From Heterocephalus glaber (lineage: Eukaryota > Chordata > Mammalia > Rodentia > Bathyergidae): 64,000 bases of DNA. Below are positions 56,901 to 64,000 of the stretch, piece by piece (positions within the stretch are counted from its first letter, which is position 1; each line of letters opens with the position of its first letter). The translations under genes were made by a program, and so were the position numbers. The notes beneath the pieces are model-generated. The model was not told the DNA's origin and made no database searches. It saw only the letters and a program-made list of their open reading frames with translations. Location of the stretch: contig NW_004624734.1 of the NCBI RefSeq assembly GCF_000247695.1, positions 10,349,276 to 10,413,275 of the forward strand. Reading direction: 5' to 3'.

Positions 56901-59900
56901 CTAGAGAGATGATAAAAGCCAGATCAAATTCACTATGTGTGCAGAAACATTTTGTTTCCTTTAGTGGCTAAGACAGTGGAGTATTTTGGAACTACTTGTG
57001 GAAGGCAGGGTTCCAAAGCTGTCTGCAGAAGCTAGTGGTGGCGTGATGGGAACTGTGAACATAGGAGGGATAGGCAGGACCACTCTCTGTCCTTTCTTCC
57101 ACATGAAAACCTCGAAGACAGGAAGTATCTTCACTTTATAGAGGAGGCAGCTTGGGCTTAGAGAGGGTACCTGCAAAGCTCAGAGCCAGCTGTCAAACAC
57201 AACAGTATCCAAGTAAGCTGACTGAAGGCTGGGTTTTCTGCTACTCTCACTTGCTGCCCCCCACCCTGGCTCCCGCAGCTTGACAGCTAAAAATCCCTCA
57301 GGAGACAGGAAACAGATCTACACTTTCTACAGCCCAGCTCTCCTGTGCCTCACCACCAGTGCTGTGACTGCACTGTGACTGCACGTGCACAGGCGGGCCT
57401 GGCAAAGGGGCACTCCCTTCCTGGTCCTCAGTCCCCCACAGCCTCACCCAAGCCACAGGCCTGAGCTACTCACTGACATCAAGCCCACTGCTTTAGCTCC
57501 TGGGTCCCAAGCAGAGCAGACACCAGGCATTAACTCTGCCCCTGAATTTGGTGACTCTGGCACCAAGACACCTATACTGTACCTCAGTGGAGGAGCACCC
57601 ACGATGGGGTAGAGATGTGGTTCTCCCTTTCCTAGGCAGGGACCATGCAGATTCATTCCAGAAACCCCGTCCCTGTACAGAGTAAGGCTAAGGCGGTACC
57701 TGGTGGTGGTGCTGTTTCACTACACAAATCCCTTCTAGAGAGAAGGGATTTTGTATGAGCCTCATACAAAAAGGACAATTAATCCCTGGCCTGTTCATGT
57801 CATGAAACTGGAGATCAAACGAGATGATGACACCGAAGTGCTTTGTCAGCTGGGAAGGTAGGTACAACAGTAATGATGATAAATGGCTTATTGCCAGGTA
57901 TTACTGTACGTATGTGATGTTCTTCAATCTTTACAACCCTGAGAGGGAGGCAGTTTGGTAAGGAAACTGAGGTACGGCTGACAGGTTAAATAACTTGACT
58001 TGGTCACAGCCGGTTAAAGAAATGAGCTGGCACCAAACATGGAGGTCTGGCCAGAGAACCTGCTCCCTGGACTGCAGCCTTCCCTTGTGAGACAGAGGCA
58101 GCCAAGGGCTCCAGACAGGACAGAAGAGGTGGAAGGAATAAAGACAGAGGGCATCAGGCTCATCAGGGATTATGGGCCATTAGCAAAAAAGAAAGGGCAT
58201 TTGGGTGATTCCAACAGGATTCGTAGTATAGAAAGTTCCAATAAAAAAATGCAAAAACTGAAGGGAAAAGAAAGGAAAAATGAATGTATCCTTCTCCGCT
58301 TTCATCCAGCCCAAAGGGTTACCCTTATACATCTCTTCTTCCAGCTCAATCTCGAGGGCAGCCGCTGCCTGCTCAATCCAAGAATTGTGCAGACAAGCCT
58401 GGAAGTTCCGGTACTCAGCTTTCTCGATTTGTCGAGCTAGGCGTATTCGCTCCTGGGGGAAAAGAACACGAAGTATTCACCTGATAAGAGGTTTCAGGCC
58501 TCTGGGAAGCAGTCTCCCTGAAACTGTACTGTAAAACGGCTCTTACGATCACGGGACAGGATGCACTTAGCTCCTGCCCAAACTCGTTTGTTTGCACTCC
58601 TGATAAAGGCCCAGAGGGCAATCGTCGCATGGATGTGCACACACACAATCACATGACAGCTTTCCCAGTAATAAACTAAACTGCCCCTGCCAATCCCAGC
58701 TGACTGCTGTCCTACAGGTGGTCCAGCCTCAGCGAGCTCTTTCCCCCAGATGTCACGGCTGGTTGCCACAATGCTCTTCACTGGTTTGAGATCAGACTTC
58801 AGTGACAGGATGTCCCCCCAAATGGGAGATGGAACCATGGAAAGCCATGTGACTCCTGTCCTCCCTCCTAACAGGAATTCTGTACACTCTTCCCCTTTCC
58901 ATCATCTCCCACCATACTTTGCCACACAGCTAATACTCCTTTTGAGCCATAGTAGCCATGAGTCCTTGCATGCACCATGCTTTTGATTTCTCAATTTCTG
59001 GAACTCTAGCCCTCTTCACCTCTCCACATCTCTGCCACAGGAAGAAATACCTTCTCCTCTCAACATAACTGCATTATCTCCTACCCCATTTTCAACCTGA
59101 ACCCAGATGTAGTTGGTCTGCTCACAAACTGTGGATCCCCTGAGGAAAACCCACTCGCTCTGGTCCCTGACACTGCCCACAGTAAGCAATGTCTGTGTGG
59201 GGAACACCTGCTGGTTTGATGAACCTCCAAGGCAGGAGTTACTGGTTCCTGCTGCAGGGATGGAGTCAAACCTTTAGCATCTCTCAACTTTAGTTTCTGT
59301 CTTGTTACTCACACCTTTCAGATAGGATGTCCATGTGGACACACTCACTGCCCTAAGATTCAGGGAGAGACAGCAAACGTGGCTGAAGGAGAAAATATCC
59401 CTCATGTCTCATCACTCCCCTTTTCTTGCTTCTCCCTGCTCTGGTGCTCCTAGGTGTTTTACAAATCGCCTGTTCAGCTGCTTGCAGAACTTTATTCAGC
59501 TTCCACGTTTGAGGCTAGTGGAATCTCAGAGCATGGAATTCTGTGAGGTAGCGGCAATTGCCTCATTAGCACTGGGGTTTGAACAAAACTTCCTTTTTAC
59601 CTTGACTACATCCATGTACTTTGTCTGCACAGGGAAGAGTGGGATATCCTCATCTTTCTTGAGGGTCCTGTAAATCTTCTTAAAGTTGACTACATCCTCA
59701 GGCCCGATTAGCATCAGGCTGAGGCCTTCACTGGTGGCACGAGCAGTTCGACCACTTCGGTGGATGTAAATCTCTGAGGTGCGAGGGACCTGCCCAAACA
59801 GAAACTGGGGTCAAACACAGCCACTGACTAATACTCATCCCCCAGGGCCACTTCCCCAAACTGGATGCTCCTCCCTACCATCTAGGCAGGTAGATACCTC

Positions 59901-62900
59901 TGCAGCAGCACAGACCAATCTAACAGACCCCTTTAGTCCCACATTCAAACTGTCCCAAGTTCAGACTATTTGCTGTGTAGGCTCTGCCCTCCCACGCCCG
60001 CTGCTCTGTTGCAAGTCCTCATAACCACTCAGGTGGATAGACCACTCCTGTTCACCATGCCCTAGGCCCACACTGCCAGCGTCATCTTCCTGAGTTAGGT
60101 CTAACCATAACCACCTCATTCTGGCTGAAGAAACCCAACAGGTTGTTTATTAACTACTTGGTATTTACATCCAACACAGAGTGATTGCACTGTGCCAGGT
60201 ATTCTAATCACTATGTATTATACCATTTAACCCTCACCACAGCAGTATGAAATTCTTTCTGATTAGCCACATTTAATAGACGGTGACCTGGCCCATAGAG
60301 TTGTCATGAAAGCTACAGTGAGCTCGTGATGAAGCACATAGCACAGTGTGAGTACTCAGTAAATGGTAGCTATTATGACATTTTCATTGTGTTTCTCTAT
60401 AATCCTTCTTTATGCTTTAAAAAATCTTTAGGGTACGGATTTCAGAGCAAATCCCTATTTGGGGAGGGGCTGGGTCAGTCCCTGTGGAAGAGAGCAAGAT
60501 GCAGGATAAAGGAGTAGCTGTTACAGTGACACTGAACAGGAAGGAGGTACTAAGTAACTTGCTCCTAGCTAGCTAGCTATGAAGCATCAGATGGGATTCA
60601 AAGCAGGGCATTTTGGCTTTGGAGTCCATATTCCTAGCAACTACTCTTACTTTACAAGGTGCATGCACTAATGATACTGCTACTATCATTATGTACTAAC
60701 ATTTACCAAGTGCTTACGATGGGCCAGGTAACTTTTTTCTTTCGTATGGGGGATCGAACTGGGGAGCTTGTACTTACAAAGCAGGTGGTAGAATCACTGA
60801 GCTAAATCCCCAGCCCTGGCAGGTAACTTTTTAAGCTTGTTGTAAAATATTAACTTATTTTATTTAAATAAAAACCTACGAAGTAGGCAGTATCATAACT
60901 GCCATTAAACACACAAGAAAATGGAGGTGCAGGGAGATTAACCTGATCAAGATTATAATGCTGGAATTTAAGCCAAGAGAAGTCTTCATTACCATATTCT
61001 TCTACTTTTCTATGCAAAGATAACCATTAGCATGCTGTTCTGGTCTGAATATGATCTGTCTCTACTATGGCTGATGCCAAGGCTGAGTTCCTCAGCACAG
61101 CAGTCTTGGGAAGTAAGTGGGGGCCTAATGCGAAGTGTCTGGGTCATGGGAAGAGTCCCCAGAATAGATTAATGCTATCTCCAGGGAGGAAGCTCTTGCT
61201 CTAAAGGGGCTGGATTAGTTACTGTGAGAATGGGTTGTTATAAAGCAAGGTTATCTCCGTTTGTCCTTCTGCCTTGCGGATCCCACCAGAAGCTGAGCAG
61301 ATGCTGGAGCCATGCTCTTGGACCCTCCAGCATCCAGAAGCACGAGGCAAAACAAATCTCGTTTCTTTGTAAATTATCCTCCAGTCTTAGATATTCTATT
61401 ATAGCAAAAGAAAACGAAGATACATGCTTAACTTGCTATCTATTTCATGGAAGAAATGAAGACTAACCTGATGATATCAAGTATTGCAGCTTGGAGAGAA
61501 GGCTATGGGACATTAGCATATAAACTATGTCAAGGAGGTTTTCCTGAGACTGAATCTCACCAGTATTCCCAAAGTGGCACCAGTAAGCACTAGATCCCAG
61601 TGGTATATAGGCTGCAGGGGGAATCAGGACCAGTAACTCATCTTCCCCCTTCAACCTTTGATTTAAAAATCCCCCATTCAAAGCAAGATGCCTTCAAGGC
61701 CCCAGATAGCCCTACCTGGTAATGGATGACATGTTGGACTTTAGGAATATCCAGACCTCGAGCTGCCACATCTGTTGCCAAGAGAACACAACTATGGAGA
61801 CAGAAAGCACATTCATAATTTTAACTAAAAGCAATCATTAAACTCCAACCACCTGCTGAACTCTTGAAACACTTCAATACAGTACTTACAACCATCTTAC
61901 AAGACACCACCTAAATCAACAGGCTCAGAGGCTTAGCTTCCCAAGACATATATAGGCCTGTGCAGGTACTGTTGGATCTAAACCTGGGTCTCACTGACCC
62001 CAACCAACATGTCATACTCTACAATGACAGAAGGCCCCTTCCAATGAATTAAATGGGGCCATATATACTCTGGGTTAGGGACCTCATCTCCTAGCACTGT
62101 CACACAGACTTCCTCACTCTTCACAAGACTATTTGTACCGTGCTCCTTGCGCAGCAGTGTGGTCCAAAGACAGAAGGACAAACAGCTCTAAGAGAGGCAG
62201 CATGGGCTCTGGGGTCTGACAGACTTGGCTGAGGCTTAGCTCTGCCAGTTCCAGGATGAGAGACCCTGGGTGAGCTGATTAGCTTTTCCAGACCTGATTT
62301 TTTTCATCTATAAAATGAGAATAATGGTAGTTGAGTTAGTAGTTATTAAAGCTGACATTTAGCAAGCATATACTATGTGCCAGAGACTATTCCAAGCACT
62401 TTATATACAGGAATTCTCAATCACTCTATCCTTCCAACAACTCTGAGGTAGCTCCTATAATTATTCCAACTTGAGAAAATGGAGCACAGAGATGTTAAAT
62501 AACTTGATGAGTTAGGAAGTGAAGGAGCCAGCACTGTTTCAGTTTGTGCTCTTAACGAGAATTTATCCTGCTGTTTCTTAAGGACATTAGAAGTGTCTAT
62601 AGGGCCGGGGACCTAGCTTAGTGGCACCATACCTGCCTCACAAGCGCAAGGTCCTGAGTTCAATCCCCAGTACCAAAAAAAAAAGTGACTGTGATAATGT
62701 GCCTAAAGTGTAAGCACAGGACTTTATCTGTTGTTTAAATGTTCAATAATAATAAGTATTGTCACTATTATAAAAATTTCTGTATGCCATTAACAGCAAG
62801 CAAAAACACTAAATGAGGGTGACCTTGCCAAATACTGAACAAACATACAGACAACAAAAAGATAGCAAAAAAAAAAAAAAAAAAAAAAAAAGATAGCTGC

Positions 62901-63965
62901 CTTCTACTATTAAGGACCCTATGACAGAAGGTGACTTCCTGTCATTTCCTTACCATCCTGGGTTGCCCATGGCCCAGTGGCTACAGGCTTAGCCTCTGGA
63001 GAAAGGCTTGACTTACTCTTCCAGCCGGGCAAACTGCTCCAGGTTTCTGAGCCTCTGCTTCTGGTGCATGCAGGCATGGAGAGTCAACGGCATGATATCC
63101 AGGACTTTGAGGAGTCCCGACAGGCGTTTGATGCAGGAGATGCTGTTGGCAAACACTAAGCTGCGGCCTGGGTACTGCATCAGGAAGTAGTACAGGTACA
63201 AGTCTTTCTCATCTGTCTCACAATGGATCTTGGTCTCTGTCAGCGTCTCCACTGTGCCCTCATTCCTTGTGAGATCAATGACTTTAGGCTTGCCTCTCAT
63301 GCCAATCTTCTGCATGAGGAGGTCAAGTTTGGCAGTTTTGTCCATTTTTTTAACATGCTTCTTATGAAGCAGTCGAGCAGGAGCTTGATGTACCAGGGTC
63401 AGTGTAGCAGAAAAAACAAGTGTCTGTCTCTTTGGGTTGTACTGGGAATCACTGAGCATCTCTAGCAGCTGTGACAGCTCAGCAAAATGGCCTTTCTCAA
63501 CCATCCGGTCTGCCTCATCTACGACCAGGCACCTGCAGATCCAGACAGAGCCACATCACTGTTTAGTAGCTGGGAAGAGGAATCATCCACATACTCTACG
63601 CCCCACCTGAACCACATGCTGTCAAGTGCAGGCACCACCCCCATCACCATGAGGGCCTCAACTTCCTCATACATGCCTAGCTTTCTAAGGGCAAGGCCAG
63701 GATGGTACCACATCATGGCATCCTAGGACAGGGAAAAGGCACTGCATACACCATCATGTCACCTAAGGCTTGAGAGCAGGTAAGGGAGAAGGGCGAGGTA
63801 CCATCCTTCACCTGAGCTGCCGAAGGTTGCTTAAATGGGAGTGCTTTTCTTTAACAAGCTCCCACAGCCGTCCTGGCGTGGCAATCACAATCTCAGGATG
63901 GCGGTTCAACATCCTCTGCTGTTTCTGTGTGGACATCCCACCAACCAAAATAGCAGTTTTAATTC
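56641..63965 (-). CDS. DDX24: DDX24, DEAD-box ATP-dependent RNA helicase (3' half; 5' exons beyond the window)
   Basis: Spliced on the minus strand: 63965-63812, 63532-63017, 61791-61716, 59789-59601, 58452-58323, 56900-56641. Together these give about 440 C-terminal residues of a protein that is 859 residues in human. DDX24 is a nucleolar DEAD-box helicase linked to ribosomal RNA maturation, with reported roles in p53 and innate RNA-sensing control. Visible motifs in order: Ib (ATPGR), II (VDEADRM), III (SAT), IV (SLVFANS), V (ATDVAARGLDIP) and VI (HRSGRTAR). A basic, helical C-terminal tail follows, rich in Lys, Arg and Gln. The Q motif, Walker A and the acidic N-terminal insert must lie past 64000. 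All junctions are GT-AG with matching phases and no stop interrupts the frame. The gene converges on OTUB2. Confidence 0.96.
56901..58322 (-). other. DDX24: DDX24 last intron
   Basis: GTAACC to CTCTAG on the minus strand. Holds a MIR remnant near 57.94-58.03 kb; otherwise unassigned. Confidence 0.8.
58323..58452 (-). CDS. DDX24: DDX24 exon, C-terminal helical region
   Basis: 130 bp, opening ERIRLARQIEKAEYRNFQ and ending LEEEMYK plus the first base of a Gly codon. It is charged and helical, outside the catalytic core. The acceptor is CCCCAG and the donor is AAGG|GTAACC. Confidence 0.95.
58453..59600 (-). other. DDX24: DDX24 intron
   Basis: GTAAAA to CCCCAG on the minus strand. No repeat recognised. 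Confidence 0.8.
59601..59789 (-). CDS. DDX24: DDX24 exon with motif VI (HRSGRTAR)
   Basis: 189 bp, 63 codons, phase 0 at both ends. It opens VPRTSEIYIHRSGRTAR, carrying the arginine finger of motif VI, and ends KYMDVVK. The acceptor is GGGCAG and the donor is AAG|GTAAAA. Confidence 0.97.
60739..60818 (-). mobile_element. ID SINE
   Basis: GGGGGATCGAACTGGGGAGC to ACTGAGCTAAATCCCCAGCCC. CAGGTAACTTTTT flanks both sides as a target duplication. Confidence 0.88.
61036..61422 (+). mobile_element. ERVL-MaLR solo LTR with 5-bp target duplication
   Basis: Starts TGTTCTGGTCTGAATATG; contains CACCAGAAGCTGAGCAGATGC, a GGCAAAACAAATCTCG poly(A)-like region and the end CTATTATAGCAAAAGAAAACG. CATGC precedes it (61031-61035) and follows it (61423-61427), so it is a solo LTR in the DDX24 intron, antisense to the gene. 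Confidence 0.85.
61716..61791 (-). CDS. DDX24: DDX24 exon with motif V
   Basis: 76 bp: one base to finish Asp, then 25 codons reading CVLLATDVAARGLDIP and on to HVIHYQ. The acceptor is CCATAG and the donor is CAG|GTAGGG. Motif V contacts RNA and the ATP site in this family. Confidence 0.96.
62205..62340 (+). repeat. MIR SINE
   Basis: GGGCTCTGGGGTCTGACAGAC, CTTAGCTCTGCCAGTTCC and ATCTATAAAATGAGAATAATG in MIR order. Confidence 0.85.
62602..62684 (+). mobile_element. ID SINE
   Basis: GGGCCGGGGACCTAGCTTAG, CTCACAAGCGCAAGGTCC, GAGTTCAATCCCCAG, then a ten-A tail. AAGTG(T/A)CT flanks both sides. Confidence 0.9.
62867..62890 (+). repeat. poly(A) run flanked by a direct repeat
   Basis: An uninterrupted A run between two copies of AAAAAGATAGC, the first at 62856-62866 and the second ending at 62897. 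Confidence 0.9.
63017..63532 (-). CDS. DDX24: DDX24 exon with DEAD box, SAT and motif IV
   Basis: 516 bp, the longest exon here. It completes the Arg codon, then CLVVDEADRMVEKGHF (Walker B/DEAD), VFSATLT (motif III) and GRSLVFANS (motif IV). It closes on GCTGGAAGA|GTAAGT, where GA plus T of the next exon makes Asp. It therefore links RecA domain 1 to domain 2. Confidence 0.97.
63533..63811 (-). other. DDX24: DDX24 intron
   Basis: GTGAAG to CTGCAG on the minus strand, 279 bp, no repeat. Confidence 0.9.
63812..63965 (-). CDS. DDX24: DDX24 exon with motif Ib (ATPGR)
   Basis: 154 bp. It opens with two bases completing a Gly codon, then IKTAILVGGMSTQKQQ and on to ATPGRLWELVKEKH, ending in AG of a split Arg codon. 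The acceptor is CCCATAG and the donor is CAG|GTGAAG on the minus strand. It belongs to RecA-like domain 1. Confidence 0.95.
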
Positions 63966-64000
63966 CTATGGGACAGAAAACATACAGGACAATTATTCAG

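Larger units (their letters stand above)
59790..61715 (-). other. DDX24: DDX24 intron with ID and MaLR insertions
   Basis: GTAGGG to GGGCAG on the minus strand. Contains the ID element at 60739 and the MaLR LTR at 61036. Confidence 0.8.
61792..63016 (-). other. DDX24: DDX24 intron with ID, MIR and poly(A) insertions
   Basis: GTAAGT to CCATAG on the minus strand. Contains MIR at 62205-62340, an ID at 62602-62684 and a poly(A)-only insert at 62867. Confidence 0.8.

Overview
The window is an ordinary stretch of nuclear chromosome from a placental mammal, almost certainly a rodent. Genes are split by GT-AG introns. The interspersed repeats are B1-like monomers, tRNA-derived ID elements, B1+ID composite SINEs, MIR, L1, ERVL-MaLR LTRs and Tigger DNA transposons. 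Young ID copies and B1-ID composites with perfect or near-perfect target duplications point to the squirrel-related or beaver-related branches rather than mouse or rat. I cannot name the species. No bacterial, phage or plasmid sequence and no CRISPR array is present.

Layout: 1-21.9 kb is intergenic, built of repeats and old transposons. At 22.0-25.2 kb on the plus strand lie three coding exons of a small coiled-coil gene that I take to be CCDC197; its 3' exons were not found. From 35.8 to about 54.5 kb on the plus strand is the complete OTUB2 gene: a GC-rich promoter, six coding exons and a 234-residue deubiquitinase with its catalytic Cys, His and Asn intact. From 56.4 kb to the right edge on the minus strand is the 3' half of DDX24: six coding exons covering helicase motifs Ib to VI and the C-terminal tail. 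OTUB2 and DDX24 converge tail to tail with roughly 1.9 kb between their likely poly(A) signals. The order CCDC197 - OTUB2 - DDX24 matches human 14q32.13.

The three genes are not an operon or a known pathway. OTUB2 is a cytosolic/nuclear ubiquitin thioesterase, DDX24 a nucleolar DEAD-box RNA helicase, and CCDC197 a DUF4200-like coiled-coil protein of unknown job. I saw no previously undescribed gene system. The most informative unusual items are structural: a 200-bp mariner/Tigger-type MITE with TA duplications, a solo ERV LTR inserted in an old L1 with a 4-bp duplication, a MaLR LTR nested in a Tigger element, a 20-bp minisatellite grown inside an LTR, a MaLR provirus with both LTRs that contains a 115-bp palindrome, and a poly(A)-only insertion flanked by target duplications.
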